Under the pieces are notes generated by a model that saw nothing but the letters and a program-made list of their open reading frames with translations, had not been told where the DNA came from and made no database searches. A stretch of DNA of 64,000 nucleotides from Sulfuricurvum sp. (GTDB lineage: Bacteria > Campylobacterota > Campylobacteria > Campylobacterales > Sulfurimonadaceae). The translations under genes and the position numbers were made by a program. The DNA lies in NCBI GenBank assembly GCA_028710885.1, contig JAQTTG010000005.1:186112-250111 (forward strand). The letters run 5' to 3'. Within the stretch, counting starts at the first letter, position 1. Every line of letters begins with the position of its first letter. Of this stretch, positions 20,547-30,443 are shown piece by piece.

Positions 20547-20745
20547 AAATAGTCATCGCCGGAACCGGTTACGTCGATTATCAAACGGGTTGTTACTGGC
20601 TCAGCACAATGCGGCCGTGGCACTCGACATCATTCCTGAAAAAGTAGAGATGCTTAAAAATAAAAAATTTCCTATCGAAGATAGAGAGATCGAAGAGTAT
20701 CTTTAGCGTGACGATCTAAACTTCACCGCTACTCTCTTATTCAGG
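20543..20745 (+). pseudogene. Decayed 5' fragment of ugd
   Basis: Begins with ATG overlapping the fcl stop and reads [11 protein letters not shown]. The frame then shifts near 20574 and continues as LSNGLLLAQHNAAVALDI and EIEEYL, matching the N-terminus of the intact Ugd at 12647. A stop codon (TAG, 20704-20706) interrupts it and the similarity ends after DLNFTATL at about 20741. It therefore has a frameshift, a stop and a lost 3' end, and is a relic of a former gmd-fcl-ugd order or of a duplication. Confidence 0.9.
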
Positions 20746-20984
20746 AAGATATTAATATTGTTATGGTTATTCAGCTGATATTTTAAAAAATGATAAATTG
20801 AAAATCTTAATAGAATTAAATTTTATAAAATTTAATAAACTAAAGTTGATATTACGGTAGGAGAAAAATATTTAGGAATTATATAGTAAATATTAAATCT
20901 TAAAATAGATGATTCATTATTGATGTATAGAGAGTTGGCTTGGAATAGGAACTTTTAAATTAAACTTTGTTTATAGGAAAATAT
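20746..20984. other. AT-rich spacer at left edge of the variable cassette
   Basis: About 240 very AT-rich bases with stops in every frame. One frame (near 20770-20870) reads YSADILKNDKL, loosely like the YSRDLFKND end of the intact ugd, so it may include scrambled ugd 3' sequence. I see no insertion sequence ends. Base composition changes here from the higher-GC sugar-nucleotide genes to the AT-rich cassette. Confidence 0.5.
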
Positions 20985-21500
20985 ATGAAATTAAATTATG
21001 ATAATATAATATTAACGAAATTAACTCATGAATATTTAGAACTAGTTAGGAGTTGGAGAAATGATTTTAGTATTTCTAGATATATGTTATTTCAAGAGTA
21101 CATCACCAAAGAGATGCAATTAGAATGGTTTTCTAAAATAAATAATAATGAAAATTTTTATTTTATTATCGAAATAGATAATAAAAAAATCGGATTAGCA
21201 GATATAAAAAGTATTAATTATTCAACCATGCATGCTGAAGTTGGTATTTTTATTTATGATGATAAATATTTGAATGGAATTTATTCATATAAAATTATAC
21301 TCAAGTTAGTAGATTTTGCTTTTGATCAATTGTTTATTAAGCAATTGAATATGCAAATGCTCAGTACAAATATTAGAGTACTAAAGTTTGCTGAATCTTT
21401 AGGCTGTAAAAGGAATATTTCTTTAGGTGAAGATTGGTATTCAGTTGATAAAATGACATATAAAGAATGCAAAAATAAATTAAAAAGAATGAAGGAGTAA
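20985..21500 (+). CDS. GNAT-family sugar N-acetyltransferase (RimJ/PseH/WecD-like)
   Basis: Start chosen at the ATG at 20985 behind AGGAAAA; a TTG at 20967 is the longer option. The 171-residue protein opens with LTKLTHEYLELVRSWRND and has the QEYITKEMQLEWFSKI segment typical of acetyltransferases acting on nucleotide-linked amino sugars. It ends in VLKFAESLGCKR. With wecE nearby it may acetylate dTDP-4-amino-4,6-dideoxygalactose, the WecD step; that is inference. Confidence 0.75.
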   Translation: MKLNYDNIILTKLTHEYLELVRSWRNDFSISRYMLFQEYITKEMQLEWFSKINNNENFYFIIEIDNKKIGLADIKSINYSTMHAEVGIFIYDDKYLNGIYSYKIILKLVDFAFDQLFIKQLNMQMLSTNIRVLKFAESLGCKRNISLGEDWYSVDKMTYKECKNKLKRMKE

Positions 21501-21502
21501 TA

Positions 21503-21718
21503 ATGAATAAAACACTAATTATTATTTCTGCTAACACAAAATGTTTAGGTAGTTCACTGCGCCAGATTTTTGCTAAACAGTTTGAAGTCTTATGTCTAAA
21601 TAGAATCAAAATTTTAGAAAATAACATCATGATTGATTTGATTGATGAAAAAATAAAAAATCTGAAAAAGATAAAAGAAAGTTATCTCAAACAATTGCAA
21701 AATTTATTTGAGGCTTGA
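21503..21718 (+). pseudogene. Possible decayed short-chain dehydrogenase fragment
   Basis: A 71-residue frame. The N-terminus (KTLIIISANTKCLGSSL, then IFAKQFEVLCLNR) resembles the first strand-turn-helix-strand of an SDR Rossmann fold, but the glycine motif is degraded and the protein stops after about 70 residues instead of 240. The tail is a charged helix. It may be an SDR gene with an internal deletion, or a real small protein. It has a ribosome site (GAAGGAG) and packs tightly with its neighbours. Confidence 0.45.
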
Positions 21719-21719
21719 G

Positions 21720-22280
21720 ATGGGATATTACACATTAAAACAATTAAATGAGATGGGTTTCAAATCAATTGGAAAAAATGTAAAAATCAGTGATAAAGCA
21801 AGTATTTATAACTGTGATCAGATAGAGATTGGCGATAATTCTCGCATTGATGATTTTTGTGTTGTTTCTGGAAAAATAAAAATTGGAAGAAATGTTCATA
21901 TCACTCCGATGTGTTTAGTTGCAGGTGGTGAAAAAGGTATAGTTTTTGAAGATTTTACAACCATTGCTTATGGTGTACAAGTATTTACGCAATCAGATGA
22001 TTACACTGGAAAAACAATGACAAATTCAACGATTCCAAAAGAATATAAAAATGAATTAATGAAAGAAGTTATTTTAAAAAAATATTCTATTGTTGGTGCA
22101 GGTTCTATCATAATGCCAGGAGTAATTTTAGAAGAAGGGACTTCAGTTGGAGCAATGTCATTAATTTTAAAATCAACTGAATCTTGGGGTATTTATGTTG
22201 GAAGTCCTGCGAAAAGATTAAAAGATAGAAGACAAGATTTATTGAAATTAGAAAAACAATATTTAGCAAGTGAGGAATAA
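21720..22280 (+). CDS. Hexapeptide-repeat (left-handed beta-helix) O/N-acetyltransferase
   Basis: The ATG at 21720 follows TTGAGG; a TTG at 21708 is the alternative. The protein has the isoleucine-patch repeats of left-handed beta-helix acyltransferases (IEIGDNSRIDDFCVVSG, IKIGRNVHITPMCLVAGG, YSIVGAGSIIMPGVIL, GTSVGAMSLI), ending in YVGSPAKRLKDRR. It resembles maltose/galactoside acetyltransferases and FdtC-type amino-sugar N-acetyltransferases. The acceptor is unknown; with wecE adjacent, an amino sugar is possible. Confidence 0.85.
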   Translation: MGYYTLKQLNEMGFKSIGKNVKISDKASIYNCDQIEIGDNSRIDDFCVVSGKIKIGRNVHITPMCLVAGGEKGIVFEDFTTIAYGVQVFTQSDDYTGKTMTNSTIPKEYKNELMKEVILKKYSIVGAGSIIMPGVILEEGTSVGAMSLILKSTESWGIYVGSPAKRLKDRRQDLLKLEKQYLASEE

Positions 22281-22283
22281 TTA

Positions 22284-23414
22284 GTGATACCATTCAATAA
22301 ACCGCCATTTACTGGTAATGAAGAAAAATATGTTTTAGAGTCTATGAAGAGTAGTAAAATCTCAGGAGATGGAGAATTTACAAAGAGATGTCACCAGTGG
22401 TTTGAAGAAAAGCTGGGGTGTAGAAAAACACTTTTGACTACAAGCTGTACCCATGCTCTTGAGATGGCGGCGATACTTCTTGACATACAAGAGGGTGATG
22501 AAGTGATTATGCCATCATATACTTTTGTGAGTACTGCTAATGCTTTTGTATTACGAGGAGCTAAAATAGTCTTTGTTGATATTCGTCCCGATACGATGAA
22601 TATCGATGAAACACTGATCGAAGCTGCCATCACCCCCAAAACAAAAGCAATCGTACCCGTCCACTATGCGGGAGTGGGATGCGAGATGGATACTATCATG
22701 GAGATCGCAAAACGGCATAACCTTTTTGTGGTAGAAGATGCGGCTCAGGGGATGATGAGTAGCTACAAGGATAAAGCTCTCGGAACGATTGGACATTTTG
22801 GGGCATATAGTTTTCATGAGACCAAAAACTATACCAGTGCAGGAGAAGGTGGACTCCTGATTATTAACGACGATAGATTCTCACAGAGAGCTGAAATCAT
22901 CAGAGAAAAAGGGACAAATAGAAGTTTGTTTTTTAGAGGTATGGTAGATAAATACTCATGGGTAGATGTAGGAAGTAGCTATCTAATGAATGATATGAGT
23001 GCAGCTTATCTATGGGGAAACTTAGAAAAAGCAGATGAAATAAATGAGAATAGACTGGCTACTTGGCAAAAGTATTATGATGGATTAAAAGAGTTAGAAG
23101 ATAAATGTTTGATAGAATTGCCAACTATCCCTGATGGATGTATTCAAAATGCCCACATGTTTTATCTCAAAGTAAAAGATCTGGAGACACGAACAAAACT
23201 TCTAGAGCACTTAAAACAAAATGAAATTTTAGCAGTGTTCCATTATATTCCTCTTCATTCTGCACCTGCTGGATTGAAATTTGGGCGATTTGAAGGTGAG
23301 GATATTTATACTACAATTGAGAGTGAACGGTTGATCCGATTGCCATTGTATTTTGGTCTACAAACAAAAGATCAGGATAAAATTATTCAAGCAGTTAAAA
23401 GATTTTTTGAGTGA
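22284..23414 (+). CDS. wecE: dTDP-4-amino-4,6-dideoxygalactose transaminase
   Basis: A PLP enzyme of the DegT/DnrJ/EryC1/StrS family that transfers an amino group from glutamate to dTDP-4-keto-6-deoxyglucose, giving dTDP-Fuc4N. The PLP lysine lies in SFHETKNYT. Long stretches match my recollection of E. coli WecE (PSYTFVSTANAFVLRGAK, VPVHYAGVGCEMDTIM), and the 376-residue length is the same. It starts at GTG. The middle of the gene is clearly more GC-rich than its ends and flanks, so the gene may be mosaic. RmlA and RmlB, which make the substrate, are not in the window. Confidence 0.92.
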   Translation: MIPFNKPPFTGNEEKYVLESMKSSKISGDGEFTKRCHQWFEEKLGCRKTLLTTSCTHALEMAAILLDIQEGDEVIMPSYTFVSTANAFVLRGAKIVFVDIRPDTMNIDETLIEAAITPKTKAIVPVHYAGVGCEMDTIMEIAKRHNLFVVEDAAQGMMSSYKDKALGTIGHFGAYSFHETKNYTSAGEGGLLIINDDRFSQRAEIIREKGTNRSLFFRGMVDKYSWVDVGSSYLMNDMSAAYLWGNLEKADEINENRLATWQKYYDGLKELEDKCLIELPTIPDGCIQNAHMFYLKVKDLETRTKLLEHLKQNEILAVFHYIPLHSAPAGLKFGRFEGEDIYTTIESERLIRLPLYFGLQTKDQDKIIQAVKRFFE

Positions 23415-23475
23415 AAGTACAATCTCTTCAAATCATCAGAGGACAAGCATCTTGGATAATAAGTAAGATTAAGTA

Positions 23476-24816
23476 ATGTTTTTTAAAGCAAAAAATGTAA
23501 TATTGTCTGATAGGACACGAAATATTGTTAAACACATTGGTTTGTCTTCTCTTTACAAGATAGGATCAATTGTTATTGGATTTTTATTAGTTCCACTCTC
23601 TATAAAATATTTAGGAAGTGAACAATATGGGTTATGGTTAACATTATTCGGATTTATTAGTTGGTTTAATTTTTTTGATTTTGGTATAGGGCATGGGCTA
23701 AGAAATAAATTGGCCGAAGCTTTGTCAAATAATGATCATCATTTAGCAAAGATATACGTAAGTACTGCTTATTTTTCTGTATTTATATTGAGCATATTTT
23801 CAATTGGATTATTTTTAATGATTTATCCTTTTGTGGATTGGTCAAAACTATTTAATACACATACTATTCTGATCGAAAAAATTATTTTAGTGATATACAT
23901 TGTATTTGCTATGAATTTAACATTAAAATTACTAACAGTCGTTTTTTATGCTAATCATGATTCTTCTAAGCCAGGATTGTTGAATTTTTTAGGACAATTT
24001 TTAATTATTGTAGTCCTTTATACTGCATATGAATATGATGTCAAATCATTTCTTGCTTATAGTATAATTGTTTCATTAGCACAAATGATTATTTTTGTAT
24101 TAGCTACTTTGTTTTATTTTTTAGGTAGTTATAACTATATAGCCCCTAATCTAAACTATTTTCACTGGAAATATGTAAAAGATATTTTTAATCTTGGGAG
24201 TAAATTTTTTCTGATTCAAATCTCTGCAATAATCTTATATTCCACAGATAATTTTATTATCAATTATTTGTATGGAGGAGCAGAAGTAACTATTTATAAT
24301 CTTGCGTTTAAATATTTTTCTGTTTTGACAATGGTAATATCTATTGTGCTAACACCATATTGGTCGGGGTTTACTGATGCATACGTAAAAAATGATTTGC
24401 TTTGGATTAAATCTGCAATTGCTAATTTAGGAAAAATTATTATAGGTATGGTTGGTGTTGGACTGATTATGATACTATTTTCTGATAGTATTTATCTGAT
24501 TTGGGTAGGAAGTAAAATTGAAGTACCTTATTTACTAACAATTTTAATGGGTATAAATACAATGATTATGATGTTAGCACAGTTAGTTAGTACAATACTT
24601 AATGGAATTGGAAAAGTAAAACTACAAATGTATTTAGGAATTTTTGGGGCTATGATAAACATCCCGTTATCATTGTTTTTGGCAACTACAATGGGTTTAG
24701 GAACATCGGGTGTAATTTTAGCAACATTGTTATGTAATTTGTTGGCATTTATGGTTTATCCCGTTCAAGTGTATAAGATTATTAATCGGACAGCTAAAGG
24801 AATTTGGAATGCGTAA
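23476..24816 (+). CDS. Wzx-like oligosaccharide flippase (MATE/PST family)
   Basis: A 446-residue polytopic membrane protein with about 12 predicted helices. The start (LSSLYKIGSIVIGFLLVPLSI, split by short polar breaks) and the LGSEQYGLWLT and DFGIGHGLRNKL segments are typical of polysaccharide transporters. It would flip undecaprenyl-linked repeat units to the periplasm. It lies in the AT-rich cassette between wecE and glycosyltransferases. Like most Wzx proteins its sequence says little about the exact sugar. Confidence 0.85.
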   Translation: MFFKAKNVILSDRTRNIVKHIGLSSLYKIGSIVIGFLLVPLSIKYLGSEQYGLWLTLFGFISWFNFFDFGIGHGLRNKLAEALSNNDHHLAKIYVSTAYFSVFILSIFSIGLFLMIYPFVDWSKLFNTHTILIEKIILVIYIVFAMNLTLKLLTVVFYANHDSSKPGLLNFLGQFLIIVVLYTAYEYDVKSFLAYSIIVSLAQMIIFVLATLFYFLGSYNYIAPNLNYFHWKYVKDIFNLGSKFFLIQISAIILYSTDNFIINYLYGGAEVTIYNLAFKYFSVLTMVISIVLTPYWSGFTDAYVKNDLLWIKSAIANLGKIIIGMVGVGLIMILFSDSIYLIWVGSKIEVPYLLTILMGINTMIMMLAQLVSTILNGIGKVKLQMYLGIFGAMINIPLSLFLATTMGLGTSGVILATLLCNLLAFMVYPVQVYKIINRTAKGIWNA

Positions 24817-26077
24817 GTTAAAAATATTACATCTTTCAACACCTGATGTTGATAATGCAGCGGGCATTATTCCTTATGAATTTCACAAAAAATTATCAGA
24901 TAAATTTGAATCTATTCTGATAGTTGGTAAAACATTAAAGAGGGAAAGAGGGTTAATTTCATATGTAAATTTTGACCCAATTTCATATTATGGTAATAAA
25001 ATTTTACAGAAAATAAATAGTATTTTTCAAAAACAAATCAAGACGGATCCACAATATTATTTTGATTATAATTACTCAAAATCAATTGTTAACATGGATA
25101 AACTATTAAAAACAATTGGAAATCCTGATGTAGTTATAGTGTATTTTATGCAAGGACTTTTTTCTATCGAAGCGTTAGCTGAATTGCAAAAAAAATGTAA
25201 TGCTCCAATCTTGTTGTATCCAATGGATATGGTTTATTTAACTGGTGGATGTCACTATGCATGGGATTGTATCGGCTATACTCAAAATTGTGAAAACTGC
25301 CCGGCTATTTTGGAAGATAAATATAAATCTATAGCTAGTAGAAGATTGAAATTGCATCTTGATTTGTTTAAAAATATGAATTTTATACCTCTTGTTGGTT
25401 CATATCAACTTGATGAGCAAATGAAAGCTAGTGTGTTGTTTAAAGATAAGAAGTTGGAACCTTTTTTATTGGGAATAAATCAAACAATATTTTATGAAAA
25501 AGATAAAGTTAGATTACGAAAAAAATATAATATATTACCTGATAAGTTTTTGATATTATTTGGAGCAGTCAACCCAAACGAGAAGCGAAAAGGATGGATA
25601 TATTTACAAGAAATATTAAATATATTAAGTCAAAAAATTGCAGAAAAAGAAAATATTTTATTAGTCTCAATTGGGAAAAATCAAGTTGAAGGAATTCCAT
25701 TTGAAATTATGAATTTAGGGTATATAAATTCCCAAGAGAAATTATCTGACATATATAATTTAGCTAATGTATTTGTTGTTCCAAGTATTCAGGATTCAGG
25801 CCCATCCATGATTAATCAATCAATTGCATGCGGAACCCCAGTAGTATCATTTAAAATTGGTGTTTCAAAAGATTTGATTGTCGATGGTTATTCTGGCTAT
25901 AGACTTGATTTATATGATACAGTAAGTTTTGCAGATAAAATCAAAAAGATTTATGAACTAGATAAAGGGACGTATGAAGCTATGAGTCACAATTGTATAG
26001 AGATTGCAAATGAGAAAATTTCTTTGGACAAACAGGTAGAAAAATTATCAAATTTTATACATGAGTTAGTTAAATGA
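24809..26077 (+). CDS. Glycosyltransferase family 4
   Basis: A 422-residue GT-B protein. An unusual cysteine set lies in the N-terminal half (GGCHYAWDC, then CENCP), as in a subgroup of GT4 enzymes of capsule and O-antigen clusters. The C-terminal half has the nucleotide-sugar site VFVVPSIQDSGPSMINQSIACGTPVV, with the usual Glu replaced by Gln or Ser in the EX7E region, and ends SLDKQVEKL. It overlaps wzx by 8 bases and the next gene by 4 bases. Sugar specificity unknown. Confidence 0.85.
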   Translation: MRKLKILHLSTPDVDNAAGIIPYEFHKKLSDKFESILIVGKTLKRERGLISYVNFDPISYYGNKILQKINSIFQKQIKTDPQYYFDYNYSKSIVNMDKLLKTIGNPDVVIVYFMQGLFSIEALAELQKKCNAPILLYPMDMVYLTGGCHYAWDCIGYTQNCENCPAILEDKYKSIASRRLKLHLDLFKNMNFIPLVGSYQLDEQMKASVLFKDKKLEPFLLGINQTIFYEKDKVRLRKKYNILPDKFLILFGAVNPNEKRKGWIYLQEILNILSQKIAEKENILLVSIGKNQVEGIPFEIMNLGYINSQEKLSDIYNLANVFVVPSIQDSGPSMINQSIACGTPVVSFKIGVSKDLIVDGYSGYRLDLYDTVSFADKIKKIYELDKGTYEAMSHNCIEIANEKISLDKQVEKLSNFIHELVK

Positions 26078-26709
26078 TACGCTATCTTATTCGAGGTAGC
26101 AGAATACTTTATATTTATAAAATACTACCGAAATGGCATAAAATTATAAATATACTAACATGCTATAGAGAAAATATTGTGTTAGGAAAAAATTGGCTCA
26201 TTTATGGAGTATTAAAAATATCCAATAAAGGTATTATCAAAATTGGCGATAATTTTAGAGCAAACTCAGGTCAAGAATATAATCCTATCGGTGGGGATGA
26301 TACTATTAGATTGGTATGTGGAGTGAATGCAAGTTTAGTAATCGGTAATAATGTTTCATTATCGAACTCTACAATTGTTTGTCATAATGAAATCACTATT
26401 GAGGATAATGTTGGCATTGGAGGAAATTGCAAAATATGGGATACAAATTTTCATTCGTTAGATGCAAAAATACGTTTTACGGCATTTGATAAAAATGGAA
26501 ATGTTTCGACAAAAAAAATTCTTATTAAAAGCAATGCATTTATAGGATCATCAGTTATTATTCTTAAAGGTGTGACGATAGGAGAAAATTCAATTGTTGG
26601 GGCTGGTAGTGTAGTGACTAAATCCATTCCAGATAACCAAATTTGGGCAGGGAATCCTGCTAAATATATAAAAAATATAACTCCAACCGCTTATGGATTT
26701 CAAGAATGA
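26074..26709 (+). CDS. Hexapeptide-repeat acyltransferase (WcaF/WbbJ type)
   Basis: 211 residues with left-handed beta-helix repeats: LVIGNNVSLSNSTIV, ITIEDNVGIGGNCKI, ILIKSNAFIGSSVII and [18 protein letters not shown], closing with the typical IWAGNPAKYIKN. The WDTNFHSLD segment holds the catalytic histidine region. It probably adds an acetyl group to a sugar of the repeat unit. Overlaps both neighbours by 4 bases. Confidence 0.87.
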   Translation: MIRYLIRGSRILYIYKILPKWHKIINILTCYRENIVLGKNWLIYGVLKISNKGIIKIGDNFRANSGQEYNPIGGDDTIRLVCGVNASLVIGNNVSLSNSTIVCHNEITIEDNVGIGGNCKIWDTNFHSLDAKIRFTAFDKNGNVSTKKILIKSNAFIGSSVIILKGVTIGENSIVGAGSVVTKSIPDNQIWAGNPAKYIKNITPTAYGFQE

Positions 26710-27920
26710 TGGTTAATTCTCAAAGTGCCTTAAAACTGATCATCGTTTTTTCACTTTTGAATATTTCCATATATATTGGATTTAGTCCTGGGGGAGTTGT
26801 CCGTACTATAATATTATTGCTACAATTATTGTCTGGATTATTATTGGTTTCTTATTTCTTTTTGTTGCAAAAGCAAATGGATATGAATTTATATTTTAAA
26901 GTAGTTTTCTCCATGTTGATTTTATGGAGCGTATATATAATTTCTAAAAGTATTAGTTTTAATTTATCGAGTAATATAACTTTATTTGGACACTATTTAA
27001 TGGCATGGACATGGTTGACACCACTTGCTATCGTATTTGGATTTAATATTCAAAATTGGATAAGTATATTTAATTTTTTAGTCAAACTATTTCCAATTAT
27101 ATTAGTATCGACTATTCTTTTACTTGTTATCAATCCGAATGATTCATATTCTTATGGGATAATGACCTGGTATTATTTGGTACCATTTTTATTTTTAACC
27201 TACCATTATCAGGATAAAAGAAGTAAATTGGCTATTATTATGGCTATGTTTGGATTTATATTATTGAGTATTTTAAATTCACAAAGGGTTAATTTACTTT
27301 ATATTGGTTTACTTTTTAGCTATTTTGCATTCAATTTTTTTCGATTGCAATTTATCAATATATATAAAAAATTATTCGTTTCGATAGCCTTATTGACTCT
27401 TTTGGGATTCGCTATTTTACAGATACGAAGTGAGTTAATGGCTAACGACAGTCTATTAACCGATTCAAGGACTTTTTTGTTTGTAGAATTATTTGATGAT
27501 ATGTCAGAAAATGAGTTATTGGTAGGTCGTGGTGCTTTAGGGACATATTATAGTCCATATTTTGAATCCTGGAATAAACAATACGAGGGTGGGGATTCAT
27601 CTACGCGTAGTTCTATAGAAATTGGTTATTTGGAGATGATTTTAAAGGGCGGTGTAGTAATGGTAATACTATATTTATTATTTCTATTACCTGCGGTGTA
27701 TCTAGGGATTTTTAAATCGAAAAATTATATCTCAAAAATGTCAGGTTTTATGATATCGGTATACATTATTTTGTGGAGCATTAGCTATATTCCAATTTAT
27801 TCTGCAGATTTTATCTTGCTCTGGATGGCAGCCGGAACGGCTATATCTCCATCCATTCGTAAGATAGATAATAAATTACTCATTAATTCAAAACAAGGAC
27901 TTATCTTTGCATCCAAATGA
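26706..27920 (+). CDS. Wzy-like O-antigen/capsule polymerase
   Basis: A 404-residue membrane protein with about 10-12 hydrophobic helices and a larger loop near residues 240-300 (SRTFLFVELFDDM, then YYSPYFESWNKQYEGGDSS), the usual outline of Wzy polymerases, which join lipid-linked repeat units in the periplasm. Sequence conservation is poor in this family, so the call rests on topology and on its place between flippase and glycosyltransferases. The start is one of two adjacent ATGs. It overlaps the next gene by 14 bases. Confidence 0.75.
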   Translation: MMVNSQSALKLIIVFSLLNISIYIGFSPGGVVRTIILLLQLLSGLLLVSYFFLLQKQMDMNLYFKVVFSMLILWSVYIISKSISFNLSSNITLFGHYLMAWTWLTPLAIVFGFNIQNWISIFNFLVKLFPIILVSTILLLVINPNDSYSYGIMTWYYLVPFLFLTYHYQDKRSKLAIIMAMFGFILLSILNSQRVNLLYIGLLFSYFAFNFFRLQFINIYKKLFVSIALLTLLGFAILQIRSELMANDSLLTDSRTFLFVELFDDMSENELLVGRGALGTYYSPYFESWNKQYEGGDSSTRSSIEIGYLEMILKGGVVMVILYLLFLLPAVYLGIFKSKNYISKMSGFMISVYIILWSISYIPIYSADFILLWMAAGTAISPSIRKIDNKLLINSKQGLIFASK

Positions 27921-28668
27921 TATTATAAATCCATTGGTTAGTATTATTACCGTCGTCTATAACGGTGAAAAGTATCTCGAACAAACGATCAATAGCGTTA
28001 TTAATCAAACTTATAAAAATATTGAGTATATTATTATTGATGGTGGTTCTAAAGACGGAACTATTGATATCATCCATAAATATTCTAATCATATTACTTA
28101 CTGGATTAGTGAGTCGGACCGTGGATTATATGATGCTATGAACAAAGGTATCGGCAATGCTAAAGGCGAACTCATTGGAATGATTAATAGTGATGACTGG
28201 TATGAGCTTGATGCTGTCGAAACTATGGTGAGTGCCTACATAAAGAATCCGACAAAAAATATTTTTCATGCTGACCAATATAATGTTTATGAAGACGGCA
28301 GTAGAAAAGTACGCAAGTATAACCATTCTGTTTTTAAATTCAAGTATTACGCTATGACTTATCATCATCCATCTATGTTTATAACATCAAACGAGTATAA
28401 AAAACATCGTTATAATACAGAGCTGAGGGTATTGTCTGATTATCAGTTTGTGCTTGAATCGCTTTTTAGAGAACCGGAAGGATTGAAATATATAGAAAAA
28501 ACAATTGTTAATTATCGTTTGGACGGTATTAGTGCACAAATATCTTTAAAAAAAGCATTAATTGAAGGGTTTAAAGCTAGAAAATTAGCAAAAATGTCCT
28601 TTATTGGAAATATTTTCTCTTTTCTTCTTCGATTTGCAATAAATATACCAAGACTTTTGAAGAAATAA
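27907..28668 (+). CDS. Glycosyltransferase family 2
   Basis: A 253-residue GT-A enzyme. It starts [18 protein letters not shown] with the nucleotide site DGGSKDGT, then [14 protein letters not shown] and the metal-binding region INSDDWYE. This pattern matches the WcaA/WcaE-like GT2 enzymes of surface polysaccharide clusters. No membrane helices. Donor and acceptor unknown. Confidence 0.88.
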   Translation: MHPNDIINPLVSIITVVYNGEKYLEQTINSVINQTYKNIEYIIIDGGSKDGTIDIIHKYSNHITYWISESDRGLYDAMNKGIGNAKGELIGMINSDDWYELDAVETMVSAYIKNPTKNIFHADQYNVYEDGSRKVRKYNHSVFKFKYYAMTYHHPSMFITSNEYKKHRYNTELRVLSDYQFVLESLFREPEGLKYIEKTIVNYRLDGISAQISLKKALIEGFKARKLAKMSFIGNIFSFLLRFAINIPRLLKK

Positions 28669-28669
28669 T

Positions 28670-29200
28670 ATGCGAATGTTTTATTTATTAATTTATTATG
28701 CTTTTATTCAGTTTTTACCAATGCAACCATTTCCTTGTTATAGGCTTTTTTATTATGTTCGATATTTTTTTGTAAAAAGAATAATAAAGTGTTGTGGAAG
28801 TGATGTTGTGGTAAAAAACAATTGTTATTTTGGTAATGGACGTCGATTATCTGTAGGAAATAGGAGCCAATTAGGACAAAATTCTAAGCTATCTGGCAAA
28901 ATAACTATCGGTGATGATGTTTTAATGGGACCTGATGTAATAATGATGGCAACATCTCATGCTTATTCTAAAGTGGAAATCCCTATTAATCAACAAGGTG
29001 ATACAGAGGAAAAAGAGATAAACATTGGTAATGATGTGTGGATCGGTACAAGGGTTATCATTTTACCAGGTATTAAAATTGGTAGTCACTCTATTATTGG
29101 TGCTGGTAGTGTTGTAACAAAATCATTTTCTAAATATTCAATTATTGCTGGAAATCCTGCAAAACTTATTAAAACAAGAGAATGTAATGATGACCAATAA
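28670..29200 (+). CDS. Hexapeptide-repeat acyltransferase
   Basis: 176 residues. The N-terminus has a short hydrophobic amphipathic stretch, followed by beta-helix repeats ([66 protein letters not shown]) and the closing [12 protein letters not shown]. The catalytic histidine is probably in [11 protein letters not shown]. It is the third beta-helix acyltransferase in the cassette, so the glycan is probably acylated at several places. Confidence 0.86.
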   Translation: MRMFYLLIYYAFIQFLPMQPFPCYRLFYYVRYFFVKRIIKCCGSDVVVKNNCYFGNGRRLSVGNRSQLGQNSKLSGKITIGDDVLMGPDVIMMATSHAYSKVEIPINQQGDTEEKEINIGNDVWIGTRVIILPGIKIGSHSIIGAGSVVTKSFSKYSIIAGNPAKLIKTRECNDDQ

Positions 29201-30443
29201 AAGCGTATTTTTTAATACTTTTTTTAATGAATTAAACCAACAAGAGATTAGTTATTGCGTTATGAATGGATATGAAAATTATCCAAATATTATTGGAAGC
29301 GATATAGATATTATTGTAGATTCGTATAATAAATTTGCACTTATTTTAGATCTTTTAGCTGATAAGCTTGATTATATGATAATACAGAAATTAGAACATA
29401 AATATAAAGTAGCAAACTTTTTTATTGCGAAAGAATTTGAAAGTAAAATTGAAATTTTAAGTTTAGATATATATGAGCATTATTTGGTGGAAGATAGAAT
29501 TTTATTTGATAGTGAATATTTTTTAAAAGATAAACAGCAACATAAAAATTTCTTTATACCTAATAATAAAAATGAATGCCTATACTATTTTATAAAAAAA
29601 GTTATTAAACAAGATATAGAATCAAATTTTGATGTTTTATTCAATAAATATGATGATCACATTAAATTTGAATATTTTTTTAAAAATAGTGCAAATGCTA
29701 TAAAAAGATCTTTTGACAGTAAAGATAAAGTTTTTTTTTCAATAAATAAAAAAGTATTGCGAGAAGAGATATTAGATACAATAAAGTCAAGTAAGTATTT
29801 AAAAGTCTTGGAAAGTATTAGAGTATTAAAAAGAGTTTTTCGTCCGACAGGCCTTATTATTTCTATATTAGGACCTGATGGTAGTGGAAAATCAACGATA
29901 ATTGAAGAACTTAAAAAAAGAGAATTACCATTTAGAAGGATAGATTATTTTCATTTAAAGCCTAGATTGCTTGGAGCAAAAGGTGATGGTCAACCAGTGA
30001 TTAATCCACATGCTAAAAAACCTTATAAAGGCTTACTTTCATATGTAAAGTTATTCCATTTCTTCTTAGATTACATTATAGGATTTTTGATTTTAATTTT
30101 GCCATTAAAGATAAAATCATCTCTTATTATATTTGATAGATATTATGATGATATATTAGTAGATCCAAAACGATTTAGATATGCTGGTAGCTTGATGATA
30201 GCAAAATTGATAAGATTCTTTTTACCTAAACCAGAATTATATTTTATACTTACGACCGATGCACAAGTAATATATGCAAGAAAGCAAGAAGTAGTATTTG
30301 AAGAACTAGAACGGCAGATAAATGTATATAACAGTTTAGTTGATGGTCAAAAATATATCCATATTGATGTAGATAAGGATATTGGTGATATTGTTAATGA
30401 GATTGAAATTATTATATGCAAGAAACTCAATGAACGATTTTAA
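29190..30443 (+). CDS. Nucleotidyltransferase-like / thymidylate-kinase-like fusion protein
   Basis: The start is placed at tandem ATGs at 29187/29190; the frame continues upstream to 29145 inside the previous gene. Residues 36-44 (GSDIDIIVD) match the metal-binding GSxxD-like motif of nucleotidyltransferases. From about residue 220 there is a P-loop kinase domain ([14 protein letters not shown]-loop near 228) resembling thymidylate kinase, with [17 protein letters not shown] as a DR-type motif. Small-molecule or sugar phosphorylation in the glycan pathway is possible. It overlaps a second kinase gene, suggesting a joint job. Confidence 0.7.
   Translation: MTNKSVFFNTFFNELNQQEISYCVMNGYENYPNIIGSDIDIIVDSYNKFALILDLLADKLDYMIIQKLEHKYKVANFFIAKEFESKIEILSLDIYEHYLVEDRILFDSEYFLKDKQQHKNFFIPNNKNECLYYFIKKVIKQDIESNFDVLFNKYDDHIKFEYFFKNSANAIKRSFDSKDKVFFSINKKVLREEILDTIKSSKYLKVLESIRVLKRVFRPTGLIISILGPDGSGKSTIIEELKKRELPFRRIDYFHLKPRLLGAKGDGQPVINPHAKKPYKGLLSYVKLFHFFLDYIIGFLILILPLKIKSSLIIFDRYYDDILVDPKRFRYAGSLMIAKLIRFFLPKPELYFILTTDAQVIYARKQEVVFEELERQINVYNSLVDGQKYIHIDVDKDIGDIVNEIEIIICKKLNERF

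Noticed and set aside
20521..20706. A separate 61-residue gene after fcl copy 2
   Set aside because: Its first residues are out-of-frame fcl sequence and the rest is the frameshifted ugd relic.
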